Below, piece after piece: positions 19,103 through 28,163 of a stretch of 64,000 nt of DNA. The position numbers were made by a program, and so were the translations under genes. The notes beneath the pieces are model-generated. The model was not told where the DNA came from, did no database searches, and saw only the letters and a list, made by a program, of their open reading frames with translations. This stretch comes from an uncultured Sulfitobacter sp. (GTDB lineage Bacteria > Pseudomonadota > Alphaproteobacteria > Rhodobacterales > Rhodobacteraceae), in assembly GCA_947501805.1 (NCBI GenBank), contig CANMXJ010000003.1:1-64000 (forward strand). Direction: 5' to 3'. The stretch's first letter is position 1. Each line of letters opens with the position of its first letter.

Positions 19103-19567
19103 ATGGAATTTTCAAAACTCCTGAAGCTGGAGGCGGTCAAGGTTTTGACATCCGCCTCCAGCAAAAAGCGGTTAATGCAAGACATCGGGGATTTGGTCCA
19201 TGTCGCCTACGGGCTAGACGCAGATCTTGTCGTTGAAGCACTGAACACGCGCGAATCTCTGGGACCAACTGGAGTTGGCCACGGGGTCGCTTTGCCGCAT
19301 GCCCGGGTTGCCGGACTGGACGAAGTTGTGGGTGCATTTGTGCTTTTGGACAAGCCGATTGATTTTTCGTCCATTGACCGTCAACCGGTTGATATCGCAT
19401 TTGCGCTGTTTGCGCCCGAAGATGCCGGAGTTGAGCATTTGAAAGCGCTTGCGCTGGTGTCACGCACCCTGCGCGACCCCGCAATATGCAGCAAGTTGCG
19501 GGCAAACCATGACGCCGCGACCCTCTATACAATCCTCACCGAAGAACGGACGGCTCAAGCCGCTTGA
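19103..19567 (+). CDS. ptsN: Nitrogen-regulatory phosphotransferase IIA component
   Basis: A 154-residue EIIA-Ntr protein (PTS_EIIA_2). The phosphorylated histidine is in GHGVALPHARV (about residue 66), and LLDKPIDFSSIDRQPVDIAF is typical. It relays PEP-derived phosphate from PtsP/NPr to regulate nitrogen, potassium and envelope functions rather than sugar import. It lies 45 bp after hpf, as in many Proteobacteria. Its stop codon is inside a long hairpin shared with the convergent sulfotransferase gene. Confidence 0.95.
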   Translation: MEFSKLLKLEAVKVLTSASSKKRLMQDIGDLVHVAYGLDADLVVEALNTRESLGPTGVGHGVALPHARVAGLDEVVGAFVLLDKPIDFSSIDRQPVDIAFALFAPEDAGVEHLKALALVSRTLRDPAICSKLRANHDAATLYTILTEERTAQAA

Positions 19568-19573
19568 GCCGTC
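19549..19573. terminator. 11-bp hairpin shared by convergent ptsN and sulfotransferase genes
   Basis: GACGGCTCAAG-CCG-CTTGAGCCGTC, a perfect 11-bp stem with a 3-base loop. The stem contains the ptsN stop codon (19565-19567) and the opposing gene's stop begins at 19574-19572. It is a likely bidirectional transcription barrier, although no T tract follows on either strand. Confidence 0.6.
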
Positions 19574-21002
19574 ACTTCCAGCGCGAAAAACCAAACGTAA
19601 CGTAGTCGCGTAGGTAGGCATCCATTGCCAGCTTTTCGATCTGGTCATCGTAAATGTCATGAAGTGCAAAAGGCTGATCCGGCTGTGCAGCCGGCACCGA
19701 TGGCACATTGATCTTGCCAACTGCCTTGGCAAGATCGGTTAGTTCGTGGTCAAGGTCCGCCTCCCGGATAATCCGGTCAGGCAAACATAACTCACCAAAA
19801 CCCATGATCGCTTGTGCTTGAGTACACCACGAAGGATCTACGCGGATCGCCGTTTGGCCGGACAAATTACCCTTGAGGAACGTCAAGAACGCAGCAAACG
19901 CAGTCCGGTGGGCCGCAAGATCATAACGGTCATCCGGCCCATTCTCTGGCAAAGGTAGCTTGTACCGCCGCATCATGGTCTTGCGCAGTTGCACGTAACT
20001 GCCCTTGTCTACCGGCAGAATGTGCCGACAAAAGGCGTCATGCGCGCGCTGAACCGGATGTCGTAGCACCGTGAAACTACGGTGGCCCGGGTGTTTGCGT
20101 TTCCATTGGCGTAGATCCTTTTGCGTCAATTTCATTTGCAAATCAGATCGCTCACCCCCGTCCAGTGCAGCAAGCCAGCGCATAACCTGTGCCTGTGGTC
20201 CACTACGCAACGGCATATACAACAAACCACTTGTCGGGGCAGCAACATAGGAGGGCACATTTGGTCCGCGGCGTGGTTCAAAATTTGGAGTACGGGTCAG
20301 GTCGAAACGATCCAACTGTGACAACGCCTTGAGCATGTCATCATAGTTGCGCACTTTGGTCGATATCGGACTTGGATTCTGCTTTTTCAGGCTCTTATCA
20401 AGCGCCTCCAACTGCTCATCAACACCCAGATATTTCGCCAGACCGTTCATCACGTCGACGCTTTGCAGATCTTCATACGCGACATAGAATGCTGTCTGGC
20501 CGCTGGTCTGAAGTCTGTTCATCAACGTAATTTGAAACGCTTGCAAGGCTTCCAGGTGCGCATTGAATTCGCGGGCGTCGAATTGCGCCTGCCCCACTTT
20601 GTGGGCCTTCACATCCGTGAGTTTCCATTGCCCGGTTTCCTGCGCGATTTTCCAACTGACGTAACTTTCAACCGGGTTGCGCGTCAGGATCACTTTGGCG
20701 CAGGTTTCATCCTGCATGATGGCATCAAAGACCCTCGGATCATGGTCGTGGAAATAGCGAAACCCGCTAAGCCGTGCCGTGTTGTTACGGATTGCAGCGA
20801 GCAAGACCTTGGGGTCCGCATCGCGCGTCTTCAAATCCACACCCAAGATAGGCTCGTTCTTGGGGTAGCCAAGGAAATGCGGATTGAACGCCTCGCCATG
20901 GCAGTTGATTCCGTTAAACGCGTTCAGGTTCGCTTCGAGGAAATTCGAGCCCGTGCGCATTTCGGCAAAGACCACAAAGCTCTGAAATTTTTCTGCCATC
21001 AC
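19572..21002 (-). CDS. NodH-like protein with two sulfotransferase domains
   Basis: A 476-residue cytoplasmic protein. The first half has the Stf0/NodH-type PAPS site (VFAEMRTGSNFLEANL, residues 10-26) and a matching 3'-phosphate segment (ILTRNPVESYVSW, near residue 105). A second sulfotransferase-like segment begins near residue 315 (FTVLRHPVQRAHDAFCRHIL) and resembles carbohydrate sulfotransferase family 2. Roseobacters often annotate similar proteins as NodH. It ends the polysaccharide operon and its ATG directly abuts the stop of the GT14-like gene, so a polysaccharide acceptor is likely. Confidence 0.8.
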   Translation of the reverse strand: MMAEKFQSFVVFAEMRTGSNFLEANLNAFNGINCHGEAFNPHFLGYPKNEPILGVDLKTRDADPKVLLAAIRNNTARLSGFRYFHDHDPRVFDAIMQDETCAKVILTRNPVESYVSWKIAQETGQWKLTDVKAHKVGQAQFDAREFNAHLEALQAFQITLMNRLQTSGQTAFYVAYEDLQSVDVMNGLAKYLGVDEQLEALDKSLKKQNPSPISTKVRNYDDMLKALSQLDRFDLTRTPNFEPRRGPNVPSYVAAPTSGLLYMPLRSGPQAQVMRWLAALDGGERSDLQMKLTQKDLRQWKRKHPGHRSFTVLRHPVQRAHDAFCRHILPVDKGSYVQLRKTMMRRYKLPLPENGPDDRYDLAAHRTAFAAFLTFLKGNLSGQTAIRVDPSWCTQAQAIMGFGELCLPDRIIREADLDHELTDLAKAVGKINVPSVPAAQPDQPFALHDIYDDQIEKLAMDAYLRDYVTFGFSRWK

Positions 21003-22700
21003 TTATTGCACCAGATAGGGTTTGCGCTGTGCCTTGGGTGTCGCCGCCACACCACGTTCCACAGGAAAGTCACCCATCAGATAGGGGTGCATGCCCTGAT
21101 TTTTGAGGTTTTGCAGGAACTGACCAAAGCCTGAAAGGTCAACCATCTTGGGAGCCTCTGAAAGGCGGCGCAATTTGGTGCGCCCGATCTCGTCCAGAAT
21201 ACCCTGTAACGGCTCCATCGGGGCTTCGATAAATTCGGCCATCGTCCAGATCCGCACTCTCGCTTTGGTGTAAGGCGAGCGCAAGATATCCATATGCTCA
21301 CTCTCGATCTTCTGCAGATTGGCAGCAATCGCACGGATTTCGGCAAAATCAAGATTGGAGTGAAACAGCGGCACAGACCAAGCTCCGGTAATCACCGAAA
21401 CTTGTGCATTAGGGTCTTTGGCAATACGCCAGTTGACGTCCTGATTGTCGTCCGGTCCGAATTGGAAACACTGACGTTCGCCCCGCGTGTTCCAGATCAG
21501 ATTGGTAAGGAATGCCTTGCCGTTATAATCCCGCAAGATCGGGCTGTCGGACAGGGCGCCGTTGATCGCAGACTGGCCATCCGCATAGTGAACCTTGTCC
21601 TTGGCAAATAGATGGCCGTGAACGCGCGCACCGGTGGCTGCAGCCAGCCATGGTTCAAAATTTTCGAACAGTTCGGCAAATCCCTGAAACATCGAATAGG
21701 GGGCGGCAGTAACCCCATTTTCCCAATCTTCGTTCGGAAAACGGCTCTGCATGTAGAGACCGGACCGCCCACGCGTTCGCCGCTCAACTGCTTTGGAAAA
21801 GATACGGTCAATCTTGCCGGGATTCGGTTCAGTCTTTTTCATCGCACCGGCGGCATCGGTCAGGAACGCTTCATAAAGCCTGTCAGCATATGGCCAGATC
21901 TTGCGGGCAACAAAACAATCCGAACGGCGTAGTAGTTGAAGATGATCATCATAGAAAATATGCGGCTTTCCCTGAAAGTCGAACTTGGACAGAGTCAGTG
22001 ATCGGCTTTCGATATTGGTCGCATACTGGCGTGCAAGGGTTTGAAAATAGCTTTCGTCCGGAATCCAGACCTGACGGAAAAACCTGTCATAAGTTGGCCG
22101 TTCCGGGTCTTGTAGGATTGCAGACAAAGTGCGGCGGGACAGGCACCACCACTGCGATCCCATATGCGGCAAAATCCCGTTGGGCATTTTACGAGACATC
22201 CGCAGGCGACGCTGGATATCAGTAAAGAAATCAAAAAGGTATCTGTTGCGCTTCCATGACACAGGGAACCGCAAGGTAAACCGTTCCTCATCGAGCCCGC
22301 CAACAGTCCATGGCACCTCGGAGGTTGTTGCGCTTTCGATGAAATCGGTATTCGGGCGGTCCTGAAGGTAATCGAGTAATTCTTCGACAGGGCGTAAAGG
22401 CAAGCACGATCCAGAAGCAAGGTAAACATGGCGCACATGCGCATAGCGGGCCAGCATCATTTCCGAAGCCGATTGCGTGGCCTGCACAATACCCCATGTG
22501 CCCCATTCACACCGAAACCGTTCACAGAACGAAACATCTTCGAGATCGGAAAGGGTGCTGACAAAAGCGTCGTAGGTCTTGCGTGGAACCACCTTGTCGA
22601 CGTGGATCACAACCGGGCATCCCGCCGCAGACCAGTGGCGCGCAACCTGCTCGGCGCGGCCCAGTGCAGTATGAACCAGCATGACAATTCCGACAGTCAT
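21003..22700 (-). CDS. GT14-like beta-1,6-N-acetylglucosaminyltransferase (core-2 branching enzyme family)
   Basis: A 565-residue protein. Residues 1 to about 290 resemble the Branch/GT14 fold: VGIVMLVHTALGRAEQ, VVIHVDKVV, VYLASGSCLPLRPVEELLDYL and GSQWWCLSRRTL. A long C-terminal part (about 300-565) has no recognised catalytic motif and may be the Roseobacter-specific extension seen in such proteins. I chose the ATG at 22700, which overlaps the upstream glycosyltransferase stop by 4 bp; the frame is open to 22778 within that gene. It precedes the double sulfotransferase, so both may modify one glycan. Confidence 0.82.
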   Translation of the reverse strand: MTVGIVMLVHTALGRAEQVARHWSAAGCPVVIHVDKVVPRKTYDAFVSTLSDLEDVSFCERFRCEWGTWGIVQATQSASEMMLARYAHVRHVYLASGSCLPLRPVEELLDYLQDRPNTDFIESATTSEVPWTVGGLDEERFTLRFPVSWKRNRYLFDFFTDIQRRLRMSRKMPNGILPHMGSQWWCLSRRTLSAILQDPERPTYDRFFRQVWIPDESYFQTLARQYATNIESRSLTLSKFDFQGKPHIFYDDHLQLLRRSDCFVARKIWPYADRLYEAFLTDAAGAMKKTEPNPGKIDRIFSKAVERRTRGRSGLYMQSRFPNEDWENGVTAAPYSMFQGFAELFENFEPWLAAATGARVHGHLFAKDKVHYADGQSAINGALSDSPILRDYNGKAFLTNLIWNTRGERQCFQFGPDDNQDVNWRIAKDPNAQVSVITGAWSVPLFHSNLDFAEIRAIAANLQKIESEHMDILRSPYTKARVRIWTMAEFIEAPMEPLQGILDEIGRTKLRRLSEAPKMVDLSGFGQFLQNLKNQGMHPYLMGDFPVERGVAATPKAQRKPYLVQ

Positions 22701-23707
22701 GCCCAGTTCCCTTTGGACATCAGGCCCAGAATCTCCAATTGTCGCCAGTTGATATATCGTTCGGACCATTTGCACCAAAGCTGTGGATCGTCCTTCAGGC
22801 GTTCTGCATAGGCTTTGTACTCAACCGATCCGGCATAATGTTGTGAGCGCTCCAATTCTTCAGCGGCTTTCGCACTGAAGGTATCCAGAAACTTGGCATG
22901 CAGTAAAACACCCGATGCCTTTTCGCCACCCCATTCGTCGTAGACCTGGTTCAAACCACGCGGCAAAAGCATGTGAGTCGAACTGACATAGGCATAGCGT
23001 TTGTCCCATTTCACCAAGGGAACCTTATTCAATGCAGGTGCCTTTGCCGGTTCGTCGGCAAAGAACACACGGCTGCGCGGACCACCCTGAATCCACAGGT
23101 TCGTGAAACGATGATTGCGCGAAATCGTATAATTGCCGCTGTCGAACCAACAGGCAATGTCGATCGGGTTCTGGCCGGATTGGTAGGGCTGTTCGTCCAG
23201 CCGCCCCTTGGGATACATGTCCAACAACATCGCTGAGAACGATTTGATTGAAGACGCATCCAGCCAGTCGGTTAGCGCGCGCAACGGACGTGTATCGCAG
23301 AAAGGGAACACGAGGAATTCGTCGGGATCAACGGTCAGCGCCCAATGCCCATGTGCATATTTGCGTTGCAACCAGTTGAGCCAATCAACGCCGAAACGCG
23401 CGCGCTTGTAACTCGCTTTTGTGCTCCAGACTGACACATCGGGTTGATCCGCCAAGTAGTCCAGCGAACCATCGTCGCTATCATTGTCCACGAAAAAGAA
23501 ATGACCAATGCCCATCTTGCGATAGTATTCTAGGAAATAGGGCAGCCGGATACGTTCATTGCGCTGAGTACAGAACAGCAAAAGGTCGTCGGTACGGATT
23601 TGGCCCGTCCGATTGGCAACTCGCTTGAGTTCCCGACGCTTTCTAACCGCCCGGATGCGCCAACGCTTGCGTTGAAGCCTCAGCCCATATGACTGAAATA
23701 TGCCCAA
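22697..23707 (-). CDS. Glycosyltransferase of the GT2/GT92-like family
   Basis: A 336-residue protein with a DUF-like GT2_4 domain: LLLFCTQRNERIRLPYFLEYY, HFFFVDNDSDDGSLDYL (nucleotide-sugar/metal binding near residues 70-87) and ALTVDPDEFLVFP (DxD-like, near 125). The N terminus is strongly basic. Initiation appears to be at TTG (23707) with AAGGTGGGG just upstream; the next in-frame ATG would remove the catalytic start. Acceptor unknown. It overlaps the GT14-like gene. Confidence 0.8.
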   Translation of the reverse strand: MGIFQSYGLRLQRKRWRIRAVRKRRELKRVANRTGQIRTDDLLLFCTQRNERIRLPYFLEYYRKMGIGHFFFVDNDSDDGSLDYLADQPDVSVWSTKASYKRARFGVDWLNWLQRKYAHGHWALTVDPDEFLVFPFCDTRPLRALTDWLDASSIKSFSAMLLDMYPKGRLDEQPYQSGQNPIDIACWFDSGNYTISRNHRFTNLWIQGGPRSRVFFADEPAKAPALNKVPLVKWDKRYAYVSSTHMLLPRGLNQVYDEWGGEKASGVLLHAKFLDTFSAKAAEELERSQHYAGSVEYKAYAERLKDDPQLWCKWSERYINWRQLEILGLMSKGNWA

Positions 23708-23752
23708 ACCCCACCTTTTACCTTCAGAAATCCGCCGCTCTTTGATGCAATA

Positions 23753-24991
23753 TCATCTTAACCTTAACACGGTCTTGAAATGATTTGGCCAATTTGGACC
23801 AACAAAGTTGTCTTCTTTGCTTGCGTGTGGCGACGTGTTTTCCCAACTCTTTACTGTTTTTATCCACATTTCCGTATCAGAAACAGGGGCAATTGTTGCT
23901 CTATCCCCCAGAATCTCGTGGAAAACGGCCAAATCGTTGCATAAAACACGCGCTCCCAAGGCAAGCGCCTCAATCGGAGGAAGGCCAAAACCCTCTGCGA
24001 GACTTGGAAAAAGCGTCCCCGCACTTCCCTGAACAAGCGCAAAGAGGGCTGGATCATCCAGATCCGCAATCTCTTGCACCGGGCTATCAGGTGACAGGGC
24101 ATCAAGACGGGCAAAGACGACATCGTTATTCCAGCCACGGCTACCACAGATCAGAAGGGGTGGAGCATCGACACCCAATTCATCCCACAGATCCAGTAGG
24201 AAAGCATGGTTCTTTCGCGGCTCTATTGTGCCAACGACAACGAAATACGGTCGATCAGGCTTGAGACCCGGCGGGACAGCAGCCATGTCAGCAACGGGCA
24301 TGACTATTCCCAAATGCGCAACAATCGCAGGAGGAGGCGTACCCCATTTTTGCATCAATGCCTCTGCACGCAACCGCGTATCTTGCGAGTTGTAGATCAC
24401 CCTGGTGGCAAGCCTACGAACCCTTTTCAGTTTGCCCCTAAAAGGCAAAATAGTGCCTGAGCGTTGAAATTCGGGATGCTCAAGCGGAATGACGTCGTGG
24501 ATCAGTACATGATTGCTGCCAGATGCATATTGAACACTTCTCAACACTCGTTCCGTCAGATTGCTGTGACCGACATTGTAGTAGGCAAAACCTTGCGGCA
24601 GATATTGCTCCAGCATCTTGCGTAGTCTGGAAGGCAGACAACGCGCTATTGCAACCTTACGCGCGCTACTTTCCGCCCGCATTAGCGCCACATTACGCCT
24701 CTTTGACACACGTGACAAAAAGTCAGCTTTTGGCCAAGCGGACCGCCCTTCGAGTTGGGCCAGAAATTTCAGCATTCCTTTGTGATCAAGCAACAGGTAC
24801 CCAAACGCCGTCCGCAACAACGCAAAAGCTGGTACACTTTCAGCAACAAACTGCGCAAGATAGGCCCGCTCTACCCGATCCACACCTGTTGCAACACGGC
24901 CGGCGCGGCGCAAGCTTCTTGTCAGATCCAAGAGCCGCGCAGTTTCCATGTCAATGATCGTAATGGCCGGACTGGTGCCATCTCCAAGCAT
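23753..24991 (-). CDS. GT4-family (group 1) glycosyltransferase
   Basis: A protein of up to 412 residues. The C-terminal Rossmann domain has the GT4 pattern FVVVGTIEPRKNHAFLLDLW (near residue 250) and GTLFPSLAEGFGLPPIEALALG (near 335) with the donor-binding EGFGLPPIEAL. The N-terminal acceptor domain begins LLDLTRSLRRAGRVATGVDRVERAYL. The frame is open to an ATG at 24991, overlapping galE by 41 bp; a start at 24949, 1 bp after the galE stop, is equally reasonable and neither has a strong ribosome site. A mannosyl- or galactosyl-transferase is likely. Confidence 0.85.
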   Translation of the reverse strand: MLGDGTSPAITIIDMETARLLDLTRSLRRAGRVATGVDRVERAYLAQFVAESVPAFALLRTAFGYLLLDHKGMLKFLAQLEGRSAWPKADFLSRVSKRRNVALMRAESSARKVAIARCLPSRLRKMLEQYLPQGFAYYNVGHSNLTERVLRSVQYASGSNHVLIHDVIPLEHPEFQRSGTILPFRGKLKRVRRLATRVIYNSQDTRLRAEALMQKWGTPPPAIVAHLGIVMPVADMAAVPPGLKPDRPYFVVVGTIEPRKNHAFLLDLWDELGVDAPPLLICGSRGWNNDVVFARLDALSPDSPVQEIADLDDPALFALVQGSAGTLFPSLAEGFGLPPIEALALGARVLCNDLAVFHEILGDRATIAPVSDTEMWIKTVKSWENTSPHASKEDNFVGPNWPNHFKTVLRLR

Positions 24992-25934
24992 CGGTGATCA
25001 TCTGCTTCATAGTAGATCGATGCGGGTTCCATCCCAGTTCGGCCACCGCCCTCGTCGAGCCTGAAACAAGCTTGGTACAATCTCCTGCGCGGCGCGGTCC
25101 CTCTTCATAAGGAACCGCACGGTTGGTGACAGCCTGACTTTGATCCAGCACCTCCCGGACGGAAAAACCTGTTCCGGTACCGAGATTGAACACGCGGCTA
25201 CCTTTGCCGTCCTTGAGCCATTTCAGACCCAGAACATGCGCATCTACCAGATCACAAACATGCACGTAGTCTCTGATACACGTGCCGTCCGGCGTGTCAT
25301 AATCCGTACCAAAGATCGTGAGCGCATCCCGTTTACCATCTATCGCATCCAGCATGAGCGGCACCAGATGCGTTTCAGGCTGATGATACTCCCCCACTTC
25401 ACCGTCGGGATCAGCCCCTGCCACATTGAAATAGCGAAAGATCACATGTCGCAAACCATAAGCAACTTCAAAATCACGCAGCATGTCCTCGATCGCACGT
25501 TTGGATGCACCGTAGGCATTGATCGGCATCTGCGGGCTGTCTTCGTCCAAGACGACATTGTCCTGATCACCATAGGTCGCACAGGTCGAGGAAAACACAA
25601 AGTTGCGGCATCCCGCGGCTGCGGCAGCCTCAATCAGATTTAGGGACCCCAAGACATTGTTGCGCCAGTACAGACCCGGATTCTGCATGCACTCCCCCAC
25701 CAGACTAAGGGCTGCAAAATGCATTACTGCGACGGGTTCATACTGTGCAAAAACAGTGTCTAAACGGGCACGATCCAGTAAATCGCCCTGTTCAAATGGG
25801 CCGAATTTAACAGCATCCTGCCAGCCAGTCACAAGACTGTCGAATGTCACAGGAGTGAATCCTGCCGCCTTCAGCGCTTTGCACGCGTGCGAGCCGATGT
25901 AGCCTGCGCCGCCTGTCACCAATACGTTGCTCAT
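24951..25934 (-). CDS. galE: UDP-glucose 4-epimerase
   Basis: A 327-residue extended short-chain dehydrogenase that interconverts UDP-glucose and UDP-galactose. NAD-binding GGAGYIGSH is at residues 8-16; the catalytic triad is in SSTCATYG (serine/threonine) and YGASKRAIE (Tyr and Lys near 145-149). Its position between galU and three glycosyltransferases says it supplies UDP-galactose to the surface polysaccharide rather than galactose catabolism. Confidence 0.95.
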   Translation of the reverse strand: MSNVLVTGGAGYIGSHACKALKAAGFTPVTFDSLVTGWQDAVKFGPFEQGDLLDRARLDTVFAQYEPVAVMHFAALSLVGECMQNPGLYWRNNVLGSLNLIEAAAAAGCRNFVFSSTCATYGDQDNVVLDEDSPQMPINAYGASKRAIEDMLRDFEVAYGLRHVIFRYFNVAGADPDGEVGEYHQPETHLVPLMLDAIDGKRDALTIFGTDYDTPDGTCIRDYVHVCDLVDAHVLGLKWLKDGKGSRVFNLGTGTGFSVREVLDQSQAVTNRAVPYEEGPRRAGDCTKLVSGSTRAVAELGWNPHRSTMKQMITDAWRWHQSGHYDH

Positions 25935-25964
25935 TCCCGAACTCCGGCTTGTATCGCTTATGCG

Positions 25965-26852
25965 TCAAGCATTTTCGTCTAGTGAAATACTGCGCAAGTA
26001 AGAACGAAGATCATCCCGCAACTCTTCACGTGCAAGGCCAAAGGAAACAGTTGCCTGCAAAAATCCAGATTTAGAGCCACAATCAAAGCGTTTACCGCGG
26101 AATCGGAAGCCATAGACATTGTTGTCTTGTTCAATGTCCTTTGCAATCGCATCGGTCAGCTGTATCTCGCCACCTGAACCGGATTTCATCTGGTTGAGGT
26201 TCTGCAAAACGCTTGGTGAAAGAATATAACGCCCGATCACCGCCAGATTTGAAGGTGCTTTAGCGGCTTCCGGCTTTTCAACCATGCCTTTGACTTTGAC
26301 CAGCTGGCCCTCTTCCTCGGAAATATCCAAGACGCCGTAAGAAGAGATATTTTCCGGTGCAACTTCCATAGCGGCAACCATATTGCCACCTGTTTCGGCA
26401 TAGGCCTCTACCATCTGTTGCAGGCATGGTTTTTCGGCTGCGATCACGTCATCGGGCAGCATGACTGCAAAGGGCTCGTTACCGATCAGACGTCTTGCAC
26501 ACCATACCGCATGTCCAAGGCCCAGCGCCTTGTGCTGCCGGATATAGGCGATGGCGCCACTCTCCATATTCGTGCTTTTCAGGGTCTCCAACAACTCTGT
26601 CTTACCCTTCTTGCGCAATTCCTGCTCAAGCTGCGGGGCGTGATCGAAATAGTCTTCCAACGCGCCCTTACCGCGTGAAGTGACAAAGATAAATTCCTTG
26701 ATCCCGGCAGCACGTGCCTCATCAATCGCATACTGAACCAGCGGGCGATCCACGAGCGTCATAATTTCCTTGGGCACAGATTTGGTCGCAGGCAGGAAAC
26801 GTGTTCCCATGCCAGCCACGGGGAAAATTGCTTTTGTTACTTTTTTACGCAT
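25965..26852 (-). CDS. galU: UTP-glucose-1-phosphate uridylyltransferase
   Basis: A 295-residue enzyme that makes UDP-glucose. The nucleotide-binding signature FPVAGMGTRFLPATKS is at residues 10-25, followed by PKEIMTLVDRPLVQYA, and KRFDCGSKSGFLQATVSFGL near the C terminus. I chose the ATG at 26852, with GAGG six bases upstream; an in-frame TTG at 26864 is less likely. The galE gene follows at 30 bp. Confidence 0.95.
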   Translation of the reverse strand: MRKKVTKAIFPVAGMGTRFLPATKSVPKEIMTLVDRPLVQYAIDEARAAGIKEFIFVTSRGKGALEDYFDHAPQLEQELRKKGKTELLETLKSTNMESGAIAYIRQHKALGLGHAVWCARRLIGNEPFAVMLPDDVIAAEKPCLQQMVEAYAETGGNMVAAMEVAPENISSYGVLDISEEEGQLVKVKGMVEKPEAAKAPSNLAVIGRYILSPSVLQNLNQMKSGSGGEIQLTDAIAKDIEQDNNVYGFRFRGKRFDCGSKSGFLQATVSFGLAREELRDDLRSYLRSISLDENA

Positions 26853-26927
26853 CTCATACCTCAACGTACTATTCCGCGGCTTTTGCCTTCTTGTCCGACA
26901 CCTGATGCATTCAAGTATCTGGTCTTG

Positions 26928-28163
26928 TTAGTCTTTGCTCAAACCACGCTGACTGGCAACGCGCCTTCGTTCGTTTTCAATCCTGCGTGACCTTGTTGTC
27001 ATACGAAAAAATGGCGCTTTTCGGGCAGATTTCCCGAACAATCCCCCGCGTTGCAGCCAAACACCATCCTCAGTGAACCTAACATGATGATACATAGTGC
27101 TGAGAGAGAAGGACATAAGGGTGACAATTTCGTTGTTTTTCACCCTATCTACGGCGCGTTGCATATCCCTTGTAAACCGATAGGGACGGGTCGAGAGTAT
27201 AGCAGAGATCATACGTCTGGAGGGAAACGCTTTGAACGGCTCTGAGGGGTGTTGCGCCAACTTGGTCGGCTGCATAGCCCGCTCCAGCCCCTCCTGATAC
27301 CCGATATCCAGACGGCGTAACAGTTTCTTGACGGAAGAAGGCTCCAGTCCGCCGCTGACCATATGGCGCAAGAGGCGTCTTCGCTCTGCCATACGCAGGC
27401 GCTTCCAATGGTGTGGACGTTCAACGTCTACCACATGTTTACGTTGAAATACGGCCCAACTTGCGCCGATATCGTACAAGTCACGCGGCACCCGATTGGC
27501 CGCACGCATGCGATTGGCAGCAAACCCGTGATGCACTTCGGCCAGCGGAACCAACGCTGTCGCATAACCTGCACCCGCCAGACGCATGTTCAAATCCGTC
27601 TCGTCCAGAAAGTAATGGAACGCGGGGTCGAAGCCATCAAGTTCAATCAAAACATCGCGCCGAAACGCCATGTTAGTGCCTTCTGTCTTGATCGCATGCC
27701 CCTTTGGCGGATGGAATTTTGTTGCCTGCTCCTTCTTGATTTCAAGCGGATGCCCGCCACCAAACCGGTCCAGACTGCGCGCCTTCCATTGAAATGAAAT
27801 CCCATTTCGTCCACGCACGAATCCTCCCATTGCCGCCACGTCCGATTGTTCAGCCGGCGCAATTAGATAGCGCAGCCACTGCGGCTCTGGCACAGCATCA
27901 TCATCAATGAACGCAACAACCTCCCCTGCGGCCAATGATATCCCAAGGTTGCGAGCGGCAGAAATGTTCGGTTGATCAAAAACAACAAGCTTTAGATCGT
28001 CGGAAAACGGCATTTTTCTGGCCGCTTTGATCCCTTCGGGGTCGCTAACAACGACAACCTCGAAGTTATCATATTGGACCTGCGACACCCCCAAAAGACA
28101 GCGCGTCAAAGCGTCGGGACGGCCCCGGCTAACAATCACAACGCTGACGGCAAGGTCCGTCAT
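26928..28163 (-). CDS. GT2-family glycosyltransferase
   Basis: A 411-residue GT-A fold enzyme: VSVVIVSRGRPDALTRCLLG at the N terminus, the metal-binding AFIDDDAVPEPQWL near residue 85, and the acceptor/catalytic segment FLDETDLNMRLAGAGY near 185 (ED-like general base). The last 120 residues are strongly basic and lack a membrane segment. The gene overlaps kdsB by 4 bp and lies 75 bp upstream of galU. Substrate unknown. Confidence 0.87.
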   Translation of the reverse strand: MTDLAVSVVIVSRGRPDALTRCLLGVSQVQYDNFEVVVVSDPEGIKAARKMPFSDDLKLVVFDQPNISAARNLGISLAAGEVVAFIDDDAVPEPQWLRYLIAPAEQSDVAAMGGFVRGRNGISFQWKARSLDRFGGGHPLEIKKEQATKFHPPKGHAIKTEGTNMAFRRDVLIELDGFDPAFHYFLDETDLNMRLAGAGYATALVPLAEVHHGFAANRMRAANRVPRDLYDIGASWAVFQRKHVVDVERPHHWKRLRMAERRRLLRHMVSGGLEPSSVKKLLRRLDIGYQEGLERAMQPTKLAQHPSEPFKAFPSRRMISAILSTRPYRFTRDMQRAVDRVKNNEIVTLMSFSLSTMYHHVRFTEDGVWLQRGGLFGKSARKAPFFRMTTRSRRIENERRRVASQRGLSKD

